Source: Rhodococcus sp. G-MC3 (GTDB taxonomy: Bacteria > Actinomycetota > Actinomycetes > Mycobacteriales > Mycobacteriaceae). From it: DNA of 64,000 nt. Numbering within the stretch: the first letter of the stretch is position 1; every line of letters starts with the position of its first letter. Position numbers and translations under genes: made by a program. This document shows positions 8,445 to 17,865 of the stretch, piece by piece. The DNA lies in contig NZ_JASISW010000018.1 of NCBI RefSeq assembly GCF_030063335.1, positions 1 to 64,000 on the forward strand, in the 5' to 3' direction. The notes under the pieces were generated by a model, which saw only the letters and a list, made by a program, of their open reading frames with translations, was not told where the DNA came from and did no database searches.

Positions 8445-9254
8445 TCACTGTCTCGTGTACCTGAAAGCCCTGGTCTCGTATGGAAGTTCGACCGTCTCCT
8501 CTCCTCGGAGCCCGAGGTCGTCGAACAGCGCTTCCAGTCGGGAGTCGACCTCGGCCCGAGCCTCGGGCGTCGCGATGATGTAGTAACTGCGCGATCGGAC
8601 CGATGCAGCAAGGCTGGCGCGTGTCACGCTTGAGCTCCACTGCCAAACCTTCCGCGCTGGATCTCCGAACGGCTTTGCAACCGGTGGCGGACCCGCCGTG
8701 AACATCTCGGTGGTTCCGCCGTCGGGAACAATCGAATTGAGCTGCCTCACCCAGGGGACGGAGTCGTCGCGCACATTCCAGATCAAGCCGAGAACGCCAC
8801 CTGGGCGCAGCACACGCCCGATCTCTGTCGACCCTTCGCCCGGATCCACCCAATGCCATGCCTGACCGAGCACCACAGCGTCGACAGTGCCGTCGTCGAG
8901 AGGGAGCGACTCGGCTGTTCCCACGTAAGTCGGGATCCCGGGTACCGCTGTGCGCAGAGTGCCGAGCATTGCCGAATCTGGATCTAGGGCAACCACATCG
9001 CAACCGGCAGCAACCAAGCCTCGAGTGAGTTTGCCTGTGCCTGCACCGACATCGGCTACGCGGGGAGTCTTACTGAGAGACGACGCCACCAGCCATCGCA
9101 CGGCTGCCTCGGGATACTCTGGACGGCCGGCCTCGTACACTTCGGCTGCAGTTCCGAACGACGTCGAACCGCTGTCTCTCGAATCGCTGTCTCTAGGGCT
9201 GTTGTCTCTGGAAGCACTAACCCTGGAAGCGGAACCCCTGCCGCGGCTGACCAT
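8445..9254 (-). CDS. Class I SAM-dependent methyltransferase
   Basis: A 269-residue methyltransferase of the UbiE/type-11 kind. SAM-binding motif I is VADVGAGTGKLT near residue 65, followed by DPDSAML and the post-motif LRPGGVLGLIWNV. The first 30 residues are a Ser/Arg/Asp repeat (SRDS, SRDSDSRDS) encoded by near-tandem 9-bp repeats; the true start may lie after them, close to SFGTAAEVYEAGRPEYP. The acceptor substrate cannot be told. It is a single gene. Confidence 0.8.
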   Translation of the reverse strand: MVSRGRGSASRVSASRDNSPRDSDSRDSGSTSFGTAAEVYEAGRPEYPEAAVRWLVASSLSKTPRVADVGAGTGKLTRGLVAAGCDVVALDPDSAMLGTLRTAVPGIPTYVGTAESLPLDDGTVDAVVLGQAWHWVDPGEGSTEIGRVLRPGGVLGLIWNVRDDSVPWVRQLNSIVPDGGTTEMFTAGPPPVAKPFGDPARKVWQWSSSVTRASLAASVRSRSYYIIATPEARAEVDSRLEALFDDLGLRGEETVELPYETRAFRYTRQ

Positions 9255-9871
9255 TTCCGCAGGCTACTCCGGGCACCGTCTGTTGTCAGTGTCTCGATGC
9301 ACGGCTACGGCGTTCGTCGTCCAGGCTGTCAAATTATTGTCCATCACGTCCGAGTTGGCCAACGCGGTCGGACTTGCGTTTCATGGGGTACGTGCGACTG
9401 CGCAACTGGTGAATCAGGGAGTGTCGAACGAGTTTCTGCCCGCTCTGCTTGCCTGCGCTCTGCTGATGACCGTTGCGACAGTCCCTCTTTCGATCACACG
9501 GCACCACGCGGTCCTGTCTCGATCTGATCCCGGCCGACGAACTGGCGCGGACCCGCTTGTGCGTCGCGGACAGCGTCGTCATCAGTAGAGACGCTGCATG
9601 GATGCGGCAAGCAGTCCCAGGCTTTCGCCTCGCGTGGCCTCTTAGCGGCGGTATTCGTCGGCAGCACCATGGTGGTTACGTTCACATTCGTGCAGAACTG
9701 GCACGACGGCGCACTATCGACCTGGAATTTGGACCTTGCGACCGAACTATTTCGCCGATGCCGATGCCGGTGGCGACCTGGAGGTGGAACCGAGAGTGGC
9801 CTGCACACGGTGTACGTCAGGTCCTCGGATCCGGCGGTGACGGTGATCGGGGAGGGTGTGAGTACCTGAAC
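9255..9871. other. 617-nt stretch without a recognisable gene
   Basis: No open frame here is convincing. On the plus strand, 9289-9588 encodes a mostly hydrophobic piece (LPALLACALLMTVATVPLSI) and 9630-9869 another (GLLAAVFVGSTMVVTFTFVQ), without a good ribosome site or continuous frame. They could be remains of a membrane-protein gene. The minus-strand frames are Arg/Ser-rich shadows. Confidence 0.35.
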
Positions 9872-9909
9872 CTGTGCGCACGAAAAAGCCCTGTGCGCAC
9901 GAAAAAGCC
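9872..9909. repeat. Tandem duplication beside the tRNA terminator
   Basis: The 19-nt unit CTGTGCGCACGAAAAAGCC occurs twice head to tail (9872-9890 and 9891-9909). Its AAAAGCC end runs into the arm of the tRNA terminator hairpin that starts at 9904, so the arm has effectively been duplicated. Confidence 0.8.
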
Positions 9910-9934
9910 CCTGTGAACGAGTCACAGGGGCTTT
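9904..9934 (-). terminator. Terminator of the tRNA-Ser gene
   Basis: Perfect 13-bp stem AAAGCCCCTGTGA (9904-9916) with TCACAGGGGCTTT (9922-9934) and a 5-nt loop. It lies 5 nt beyond the encoded CCA end of the tRNA. Read on the minus strand it is followed by a T-run (TTTTTC), as expected of an intrinsic terminator. Confidence 0.85.
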
Positions 9935-9938
9935 CCCT

Positions 9939-10026
9939 TGGCGGAGGATAGGGGATTTGAACCCCTGAGGGCGTTAACCCAACCCGCGTTCCAGGCGAGC
10001 GCCATAGGCCACTAGGCGAATCCTCC
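9939..10026 (-). tRNA. tRNA-Ser (anticodon GGA)
   Basis: On the minus strand an 88-nt cloverleaf begins GGAGGATTCGCC and ends TCCTCCGCCA, so the acceptor stem pairs GGAGGAT with ATCCTCC and CCA is encoded. The anticodon loop is CTGGAAC (anticodon GGA, reading UCC/UCU). The long class-II variable arm expected for serine tRNAs follows (GGTTGGGTTAACGCCCTC), then the T arm with GGTTCAAATCC. A terminator hairpin lies just downstream. Confidence 0.95.
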
Positions 10027-10124
10027 GTGGGGAATCATACCGGGTAACCCCCTCCATCTCCCAAATCGGGCTACTCGAAGGGCCGTGATGCGTCGCGATG
10101 ATGGGGACGGCTACACTCTTCAAT

Positions 10125-10210
10125 GGATCCCGCGCGGCGCGCATCCTGTGAACTCCCCCAGGGCCGGAAGGCAGCAAGGGTCAACGGGCTCTGCCGGGTG
10201 CGCGGGGTCC
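10125..10210 (+). ncRNA. ffs: 4.5S / SRP RNA
   Basis: The universally conserved SRP domain IV core CAGGGCCGGAAGGCAGCAAG is present at about 10159-10178. The flanks GGATCCCGCG (10125-10134) and CGCGGGGTCC (10201-10210) pair to close the long hairpin. Size (about 86 nt) fits the short bacterial signal-recognition-particle RNA. A plausible -10 box TACACT lies at 10112-10117. A tRNA-Ser gene lies upstream on the other strand and the aminotransferase gene downstream. Confidence 0.95.
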
Positions 10211-10231
10211 CCTTTACTTTCAGGGACCTGA

Positions 10232-11545
<1,314 letters not shown>

Positions 11546-11564
11546 CCAACACCAGACATACAGA

Positions 11565-11604
11565 AAGAGCGCGACTCCATACCGAAGTATGGAGTCGCGC
11601 TCTT
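11565..11604. terminator. Bidirectional terminator hairpin
   Basis: A perfect 18-bp stem (11565-11582 with 11587-11604) and a CGAA tetraloop lie between the convergent aminotransferase and DHA2 exporter genes. Confidence 0.9.
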
Positions 11605-11617
11605 CTGCATTCGAAGC

Positions 11618-13138
11618 CTAGTGCCCTACGACTATCGCGCCTTCCGGAGCGGCAGGCAGCAGGCCCGGCTTGACGATGACCGCCGAGACGACTGCGCCGA
11701 GCAGGAAGATGCCCGTCGCCCACCAGAAGGTCGTGGTGTAACTGGCGATCTCAGCGTTGGCCTGCAGTGCGAGCGCGCTCGATGCCGTAGCCATGTTGTC
11801 GGTGACGTAGGACGTCGCCGCGCTCGCTGCGACGGTGCTGAGCAGAGCAGTTCCGATCGAACCGCCGACCTGCTGCATCGTGTTGACGGTGGCCGAGGCA
11901 ACACCCGAGTCGTCTGGGCTCACGCCCGAGATTGCACCCTGCATGGCCGGGGCCATGGTCGCGCCGAGTCCGAGGCCCATGATGACCAGGCCGGGGAGGA
12001 TGTGAGTCGCGTAGGAGCTGTCGACGGCGATCTGCGTGAGCAAGCCCATTCCCAAGGCTGCCGCCAGAAGACCGACGGTCATCAGGACCCGCGGACCGAA
12101 GCGGGGCAGCACGACCGCTGTCGACAATGTTGCGGTGACGATCAACGCGCCGATCATCGGCATGAACGCGAAGCCGGTGCTGATCGGCGTGAATCCCAAC
12201 GTGTTCTGCAGGTAGTACGTCAGGAACAGGAACACCGCGAACATGCCTGCGCCCGAAATGAAGACCGCGAGGAACGATCCGGCTCGCGTGCGATCGAGAA
12301 TGATCCGCAACGGGAGCAGTGGGTGTTCGACCCGCTGCTGGATGCTGAAGAAGACTCCCAGAAGTACGACGCCTGCAGCCAGGAACGCGATGGTGACGGA
12401 GTCTCCCCAGCCGTCGGATTCTGCGTGGGCGAAGCCGTAGACGATGGAGAACAGTGCTGCCGAGACCGTCAACGTTCCGGGGATGTCCAAGCGCGGGCGA
12501 ACGTCCGCCTTGTGCTTTGCCAGCAAGATGAACCCGGCGACGAATGCGAGGGCTGCAAAGAACAGGTTGACGTAGAGGCTCCAGCGCCAGTTGGCCCATT
12601 CGGTGAGCACTCCACCGAGTAGGAGGCCGAGAGCGCCGCCGCCGCCTGCAATGGCGCCGAAGATGCCGAATGCCTTGGCGCGTTCCTTGGGATCGGTGAA
12701 CGTGGTCGCTAACAGCGACAGGGCAGCGGGAGCAAGCAGCGCCCCGAACACGCCTTGCCCTGCACGTGCAGCGACCAGCATGCCGAAGTTGATTGCAGCG
12801 CCGCCGACCGCGGACATCACGGCGAATCCGACGAGTCCGATGAGGAAGGTTTTGCGACGTCCGAAGAGGTCGCTCAATCGACCGCCGAGGAGCAGGAGGC
12901 TGCCGAATGCGAGTGCGTAGGCGGTGACGACCCACGAGCGGTTGCTGTTGTCGAAGCCCAGGTCGAGCTGAGCGGCGGGCAGGGCGATGTTCACGACGGT
13001 GGCATCGAGCACCACCATGAGCTGGGCGAGGCCCAGCGTGGCAAGAATCAGCCAACGATTCCGATGTGACTTGGCTTCGGTGGTCTCCTCCGTTGCCAGT
13101 GCTGACGACGAAACGTCGTCCGGTGACAATGCGGTCAT
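11618..13138 (-). CDS. DHA2-type MFS multidrug exporter
   Basis: A 506-residue, 14-helix major-facilitator protein of the EmrB/QacA drug:H+ antiporter family. After a short cytoplasmic N-terminus (EATKSHRN-type basic stretch), helix 1 carries LDATVVNIALPAAQ, a hallmark of DHA2 exporters (the motif D1 region), and the loop 2-3 motif GGRLSDLFGRRKTF follows. It is divergent from a TetR gene; paired operators and repeats occupy the intergenic region, so TetR-controlled, drug-inducible efflux is expected. The substrate is unknown. Confidence 0.85.
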   Translation of the reverse strand: MTALSPDDVSSSALATEETTEAKSHRNRWLILATLGLAQLMVVLDATVVNIALPAAQLDLGFDNSNRSWVVTAYALAFGSLLLLGGRLSDLFGRRKTFLIGLVGFAVMSAVGGAAINFGMLVAARAGQGVFGALLAPAALSLLATTFTDPKERAKAFGIFGAIAGGGGALGLLLGGVLTEWANWRWSLYVNLFFAALAFVAGFILLAKHKADVRPRLDIPGTLTVSAALFSIVYGFAHAESDGWGDSVTIAFLAAGVVLLGVFFSIQQRVEHPLLPLRIILDRTRAGSFLAVFISGAGMFAVFLFLTYYLQNTLGFTPISTGFAFMPMIGALIVTATLSTAVVLPRFGPRVLMTVGLLAAALGMGLLTQIAVDSSYATHILPGLVIMGLGLGATMAPAMQGAISGVSPDDSGVASATVNTMQQVGGSIGTALLSTVAASAATSYVTDNMATASSALALQANAEIASYTTTFWWATGIFLLGAVVSAVIVKPGLLPAAPEGAIVVGH

Positions 13139-13150
13139 GGTGTTCCCTCT

Positions 13151-13216
13151 GGTCGGATCTTCGGTGTGGTCGGCAAAAGCGGTGTGGTCGGATATGCGGT
13201 TGGTCGGCTATACGGA
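13151..13216. repeat. Four imperfect tandem repeats upstream of the exporter
   Basis: GGTCGG followed by 4-6 variable bases and CGG is repeated four times, starting at 13151, 13168, 13186 and 13202 (period 16-18 bp). They lie in the 5' untranslated region of the exporter gene, between its start and the TetR operators. They could be repeated regulator sites or slippage products. Confidence 0.7.
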
Positions 13217-13276
13217 GGTGTATCCTCCGGTTATAGGACTAAGATAGCAGATAACCGGAGGTATTGCCTCCGCTTA
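13212..13276. promoter_or_regulatory. Paired TetR operators between exporter and regulator
   Basis: Two related palindromes, GGAGG-N5-CCTCC, at 13214-13228 and 13257-13271 (centres 43 bp apart, about four helical turns). The second extends to CGGAGG-N5-CCTCCG. The flanks ATCCTCCGGTTAT and ATAACCGGAGGTAT are themselves inverted copies, so the whole 65-bp region has two-fold character. Location between divergent tetR and its target is typical. Confidence 0.75.
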
Positions 13277-13296
13277 GCGGGTGAAACGGACATCGA

Positions 13297-13968
13297 ATGA
13301 GTGTGAGAGCCGACACAGAGCGCACAAAGCCTTTGCGTGCCGACGCTGAACGGAACCGCCGACGCATCATCGACGCGGCCCGCGAATTGTTTGCGTCGCG
13401 GGGGATCGACATCACGCTCGACGACGTGGCAGCACACGCGAAAGTCGGTGTCGGAACCGTCTACCGGCGGTTTTCCTGCAAGGAAGAGCTTATCGACGGT
13501 GTCTTCGAGCAACGTCTAGAGGACGTGCTGTTCAATGCCAAAGCCGCCCTGGAGTTCGACGACGCCTGGGACGGCCTCGTAACGTTCCTCGAGCAGATGT
13601 GTGCGGGTATCTCGGCCGACAGGGGCCTCGGCGAGGTGGTCCTCGGATCCGACGAGGGCTGCAACGGCATCGCAACGATGCGAGAGCGAATCGACCCCTA
13701 CATCGAGAAGATCGTCGTGCGCGCCCGTGAATCGGGGCAGTTGCGACCGGACGTCGAAGTCAACGACTTCTTTCCTCTCATCGGAATGGTCGGGGCGGCC
13801 GCCGAATTCTCGTGCGCTGTGGACTCCTCCAATTGGAAGCGTTACTTCACGGTCGTAATCGACGGCCTGCGGGCTCGGCCCGGTACGCCGAGCGATTTGC
13901 CGGGCCGAGCCTTCACGACGGACGAGATCGTCGCGGCGAAGGCTGCAATGCATCGGCGCCGCCGCTGA
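13297..13968 (+). CDS. TetR family regulator of the DHA2 exporter
   Basis: A 223-residue TetR protein with its helix-turn-helix at about residues 19-65 (TLDDVAAHAKVGVGTVYRRF region) and a helical effector domain. It is divergent from the DHA2 exporter, and the intergenic region carries two GGAGG-N5-CCTCC operators. Autoregulated repression of the exporter is the obvious reading. Start ATG 13297 (MSVRADTERTKP) fits the family. Confidence 0.85.
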   Translation: MSVRADTERTKPLRADAERNRRRIIDAARELFASRGIDITLDDVAAHAKVGVGTVYRRFSCKEELIDGVFEQRLEDVLFNAKAALEFDDAWDGLVTFLEQMCAGISADRGLGEVVLGSDEGCNGIATMRERIDPYIEKIVVRARESGQLRPDVEVNDFFPLIGMVGAAAEFSCAVDSSNWKRYFTVVIDGLRARPGTPSDLPGRAFTTDEIVAAKAAMHRRRR

Positions 13969-14158
13969 ATTGTTCCTCACCACGAATTTCGCGTAACTCG
14001 CCCTGGTGCAATTCCACTTCGCTTGTGACAGGTCACTGCTCTGCGCGCGGAGCTTTGGCGGGCTTCCGAATTGTGTCATCCATCACGTATGGTCCGTTGT
14101 GCGATTGCTACTGCTCGGTAGGTGAGCGGGGCTGCTGGGACTTACGGGGGGTTACTTT

Positions 14159-15481
14159 ATGCGAGTGTCACGGGTGTTCGGTACGGCTGTCGGCGCCGCT
14201 CTGCTGGCTACAACGGTGGTGATGCCGCTGTCGTTCGCTCAGTTGGCGTCAGCGCAGCCGCAGTCCGGATCGTCGACCGGTTCGACGGGAGAATCAGACT
14301 TTTATCTGCCACCGAACCCGCTTCCTGCCGGAACGCCGGGCGACGTGATTCGCACCGAACCGTCGTCGCTGGCGCTGTCGGTTCCGGGAATCGGTGGAAC
14401 ACTGCCGGGCAACGCGACGCGAATCATGTACCGCAGCACCGATTCCAACGATCAGCCGAACGCCGTCACCGGGACCTACATCGACCCTGCGGCCGAGTGG
14501 ACCGGACCTGGCCCGCGACCACTCGTCGTTGTGGCGCCGGGTACGCAGGGCCAGGGTGATCAGTGTGCGCCGTCGCGGATGCTCAACCGCCTGATCACGT
14601 ACACGCCTCCGCTGGGCGTGATGGTCGAATACGAAGTGCTGGCTGCGTACTCGCTGCTCTCCCAGGGGTACGGCGTCGTCATCACCGACTTCGAAGGCCT
14701 CGGCACCCCCGGAGCGCACACCTACGTCAACCGCGCATCGGAAGCGCATGCGGTTCTCGACGCCGCGCGAGCTGCGCAGCGCCTGCAAGGCACGAAGATC
14801 ACCGCTGACGGACCCGTCGGAACCTACGGATACTCGCAAGGGGGCGGCGCCGCCGCGGCTGCCGCGGAACTGGCGGGAGACTATGCACCCGACCTCGACC
14901 TCGTCGGCTCCTACGCCGGCGCTCCTCCAGCCGATCTGAAGCAGACACTCGAGCAGGTCGACGGCTCGATCCTCACCGGCGTCATCGGCTACACCCTCAA
15001 CGGGCTGCTCAACTCCGACCCCGACCTACAGCAGATCATCGACGAGAACATCAACGACGCGGGCAAAGCGATGCTTAATCAGGTCGCCGATCAGTGTGTC
15101 GGAGAAACAATTCTGACTGTGGGGCTGCATCGCACCACCGAATACACCAAGACGGGCGAGCCGATGTCGGTGGTTCTCGACCGTCTACCCGTGGCCCAGC
15201 GAATCCTCGCCAAGAACAAGATTGGTGAACGAACTCCGGATGCACCGGTGCTGATTCAGTCCGGAACCTCCGACGACATCGTCCCGCATGGTCAGGCTGT
15301 GCAGCTGGCCGGTGAATGGTGCGCCAAGGGCGCGACCGTTCAACTGAGCACAGCCGAGGTCCCGGCCATCATCCCCGGATCCGGTGCGGGTCACGTAATT
15401 CCTGACCTCCTCGGTCTCGGTGAAGCTCAGAACTGGATGAAGGATCGGTTCTACGGAGTACCTGCCCCGTCCAACTGCTGA
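14159..15481 (+). CDS. Secreted triacylglycerol lipase (LIP family)
   Basis: A 440-residue exported alpha/beta-hydrolase of the secretory lipase family (as in Nocardia/Rhodococcus and Candida lipases). The signal peptide ends near LASAQPQ (residue about 38). The nucleophile elbow is GYSQGG near residue 225; the acid is likely in SDDIVPHG near 364 and the His in GAGHVIPD near 402. Several Cys (QCAPS, QCVGE, EWCAKG, final SNC) could form disulfides. It hydrolyses acyl glycerols outside the cell. A hairpin at 15496-15535 follows. Confidence 0.85.
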   Translation: MRVSRVFGTAVGAALLATTVVMPLSFAQLASAQPQSGSSTGSTGESDFYLPPNPLPAGTPGDVIRTEPSSLALSVPGIGGTLPGNATRIMYRSTDSNDQPNAVTGTYIDPAAEWTGPGPRPLVVVAPGTQGQGDQCAPSRMLNRLITYTPPLGVMVEYEVLAAYSLLSQGYGVVITDFEGLGTPGAHTYVNRASEAHAVLDAARAAQRLQGTKITADGPVGTYGYSQGGGAAAAAAELAGDYAPDLDLVGSYAGAPPADLKQTLEQVDGSILTGVIGYTLNGLLNSDPDLQQIIDENINDAGKAMLNQVADQCVGETILTVGLHRTTEYTKTGEPMSVVLDRLPVAQRILAKNKIGERTPDAPVLIQSGTSDDIVPHGQAVQLAGEWCAKGATVQLSTAEVPAIIPGSGAGHVIPDLLGLGEAQNWMKDRFYGVPAPSNC

Positions 15482-15495
15482 CAGTGCACCCGTAC

Positions 15496-15535
15496 GCGAC
15501 ACCCCGCACCAACATCACGTTGTGTGGGGTGTCGC
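15496..15535 (+). terminator. Terminator after the lipase gene
   Basis: GCGACACCCC (15496-15505) pairs with GGGGTGTCGC (15526-15535), 15 nt beyond the lipase stop; inner CAAC/GTTG bases may extend the stem. Confidence 0.7.
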
Positions 15536-15692
15536 TGTATGTGGGGTGTAGTAGGTGTCGCTGTGGTGGCGAGCACAATCGTGGTCGTAGTGTAGGAAGA
15601 TCGACTTCGGGTACACCGCAAGCTGATGCAATGCACGAAATGAATGGCGGTCATGGGGAAATTGACGATGTATCACGAGGCGGCTCACCGCG

Positions 15693-16346
15693 GTGCGTGA
15701 AAATTACAACGAGCAGTTGGACGCGGCACGCTCCGATTTGGCCGAAATGTGCAAGCTCGCCGAAACCGCAATGGAATCGGCCACCCGAGCTCTGCTGACG
15801 GCCGACCTCGCTCTTGCGGAGGAGACGATCAGCAGCCGCGAGCGGATCGACACCCTTGCCGCGAACTGGGAACACAAAGCATTCTCGGTCCTGGCGCTGC
15901 AGTCGCCTGTTGCACTCGACCTGCGGATCATGGTCAGCGGAATTCACATCGTTGCGGACCTCCAACGTATGGGAAGCCTGGCCATCCACATCGCCGAACT
16001 CGTGCGAAGGCGCCACCCAGCGCATGTGCTCCCGACCGAAGTCGAGTCCACGTTCGCCGAGATGGGACGCGTCGCCGTCGGGCAGGCAGAAGCGACCAGG
16101 GACGTTCTTCTGACCAGAAACGCCGAGCGCGCAGCCGAGCTGAAGACGGCAGACGCCGCGATGGACGACCTGCATCGCAGCTTGTTCACTCTGACGGCAT
16201 CGCCCGATTGGCCACACGGAGTGCCTGCCGCCGTGGACATCACTTTGCTGGGCCGCTTCTACGAGCGATACTCCGACCACACCGTCGAGGTCGCCAAGCG
16301 CGTTATCTTCCTCGTCACCGGCGAATTCAGGCCCGAAGAAGCTTGA
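15693..16346 (+). CDS. phoU: Phosphate-system regulator PhoU
   Basis: A 217-residue PhoU protein with two three-helix repeats, starting at GTG (VRENYNEQLDAAR). Each repeat has the metal-binding signature region (SRERIDTLA and the second-repeat FYERYSDHTVEVAKRV near residue 190). PhoU dampens high-affinity phosphate uptake and the phosphate two-component system; actinobacteria have two (PhoY1/PhoY2) and I cannot say which this is. It stands alone, away from pst genes, before a transglutaminase gene 37 nt on. Confidence 0.85.
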   Translation: MRENYNEQLDAARSDLAEMCKLAETAMESATRALLTADLALAEETISSRERIDTLAANWEHKAFSVLALQSPVALDLRIMVSGIHIVADLQRMGSLAIHIAELVRRRHPAHVLPTEVESTFAEMGRVAVGQAEATRDVLLTRNAERAAELKTADAAMDDLHRSLFTLTASPDWPHGVPAAVDITLLGRFYERYSDHTVEVAKRVIFLVTGEFRPEEA

Positions 16347-16383
16347 TCTGCACAACTCGCTCACTGGTGGCAGGATCACCACA

Positions 16384-17187
16384 ATGAAACGCGACGTCTC
16401 GGCCTACCTCGACGTGGATGTCACCGAGGCCAGCACACTGGAGTTCCAGATCGCCGTCGCGCCCCATCCGGGCGCCGACGTCTGGGAGGCGCTGTCCTTC
16501 ACTCTCAATGGACAGCCGGTCGAGGCTCGAGAGATCAGCGGCGCGCACGGAACACGTATTCACAAACTGCACTCGGGTGTCGGCAAGCTCGAGGTGTCCT
16601 ACTCCGCAACGATCTACGGCAACACTGAACCGGCACCGATCTCCGATTACGACCTCTCGCTTTACCTCCGGCCCAGTCGGTACGCAGAAGCGGACAAGTT
16701 CTTCGGCTTCGCGGCAACGGAATTCGGTTCGTACGAAGCCTCGGAGAAGCTCCTCGCCGAAGTATCATCCTGGGTCGGAGCGCGGTTGAGTTACGTTCCC
16801 GGCAGCAGCGACCCGATCGATGGTGCCGTCGATACTCTGCTCGCGGGTGCGGGCGTGTGCCGCGACTACACCCACCTCGTCGTCGCTCTGCTGCGCGCAG
16901 TCAATGTGCCCGCGCGGCTCGTCGCGGTGTACGCACCCGGCTGCGATCCGATGGACTTCCACGCCGTGGCCGAAGCATTCGTCGACGGCCAATGGCGAGT
17001 TGTCGACGCCACATGCCTCGCGCCTCGGTCGACACTCGTTCGGATTGCAACCGGTAGGGACGCTGCCGACACAGCGTTCCTCGACAACCACGGCGGATCG
17101 ATCACGTTGAACAACACGATCGTCGGAGCCGTCGTCGACGGGCCGTTGCCGTTCGACGACATCACGCAACTGGTGTCGATTACCTAG
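16384..17187 (+). CDS. Transglutaminase-like cysteine protease/peptidase
   Basis: A 267-residue protein of the bacterial transglutaminase-like superfamily. The catalytic triad is visible: Cys in AGVCRDYTHL near residue 159, His in MDFHAVAEAFV near 196, and Asp in VVDATCLAP near 213. The N-terminal 110 residues form the beta domain that usually precedes this core. Such proteins are usually proteases or amidases of unknown substrate, without a signal peptide here, so probably cytoplasmic. It may be co-transcribed with phoU. Confidence 0.8.
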   Translation: MKRDVSAYLDVDVTEASTLEFQIAVAPHPGADVWEALSFTLNGQPVEAREISGAHGTRIHKLHSGVGKLEVSYSATIYGNTEPAPISDYDLSLYLRPSRYAEADKFFGFAATEFGSYEASEKLLAEVSSWVGARLSYVPGSSDPIDGAVDTLLAGAGVCRDYTHLVVALLRAVNVPARLVAVYAPGCDPMDFHAVAEAFVDGQWRVVDATCLAPRSTLVRIATGRDAADTAFLDNHGGSITLNNTIVGAVVDGPLPFDDITQLVSIT

Positions 17188-17216
17188 ACGCTGCTGGTCG
17201 TGCCGCCAAGGATGGC

Positions 17217-17804
17217 ATGATCGAGGTCATGTCTCCCACACTGCACTTGACCGGTGACGCCGACGCCGACGCGCTGCTGGCCGAAGATCCGTTCGCGTTG
17301 CTCATCGGGATGCTGCTCGATCAACAGGTCCCCATGGAATCCGCCTTCGCAGGCCCGAAGAAGCTTGTCGACCGGCTCGGTGATCTGAAGGTCGACACCA
17401 TCGCACAGGCCGACCCGGACGAGTTCGCCGCAGTGTGCGCCACTACGCCTGCTGTGCACCGGTTTCCAGGGTCGATGGCGGGGCGTATTCAAGGTCTCGC
17501 GGAGTTCATCGTCGAGAATTACGACGGTAGGCCCGACGAGATCTGGCGTCGCGAAGACCCGAACGGGGCCGAGGTGCTGAAGCGGCTCAAAGCTCTTCCC
17601 GGTTACGGAGACCAGAAGGCGCGGATTTTCCTTGCTCTGCTCGGTAAGCAGATGGGTGTGACCCCAGACGGTTGGCGTAAGGCCGCGGGCGCGTATGGAG
17701 ACGAGGGCTCGCGCCGATCGATCGCCGACGTGGTCGACGGTAAGTCTCTGTTGGAAGTCAGGGAGTTCAAGAAGGCCGCGAAGGCAGCCGCCAAGAACAA
17801 GTGA
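17217..17804 (+). CDS. HhH-GPD base-excision repair-type protein
   Basis: A 195-residue helix-hairpin-helix GPD superfamily protein. The segment [12 protein letters not shown] near residue 37 and the hairpin [12 protein letters not shown] near 127 are typical of a small actinobacterial branch of DNA glycosylase-like proteins. Whether it is an active glycosylase is uncertain, because the catalytic Asp/Lys after the hairpin is not obvious. ATG 17229 is an alternative start. It lies 61 nt upstream of dnaX. Confidence 0.75.
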   Translation: MIEVMSPTLHLTGDADADALLAEDPFALLIGMLLDQQVPMESAFAGPKKLVDRLGDLKVDTIAQADPDEFAAVCATTPAVHRFPGSMAGRIQGLAEFIVENYDGRPDEIWRREDPNGAEVLKRLKALPGYGDQKARIFLALLGKQMGVTPDGWRKAAGAYGDEGSRRSIADVVDGKSLLEVREFKKAAKAAAKNK

Positions 17805-17865
17805 CGCAAGCATCTGCCACGGGCCATCGGTGCCGGTGTCGGTGCACGCCGGTACCCTTCCAGGC

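Noticed and set aside
11621..12622. Plus-strand open frame opposite the DHA2 exporter
   Set aside because: Highly charged, no recognisable domain; the membrane protein on the minus strand explains the region.
17695..17865. N-terminal extension of dnaX
   Set aside because: The family begins at VALYRKYRP (GTG 17866), and the extension overlaps the HhH-GPD gene with no conserved features.
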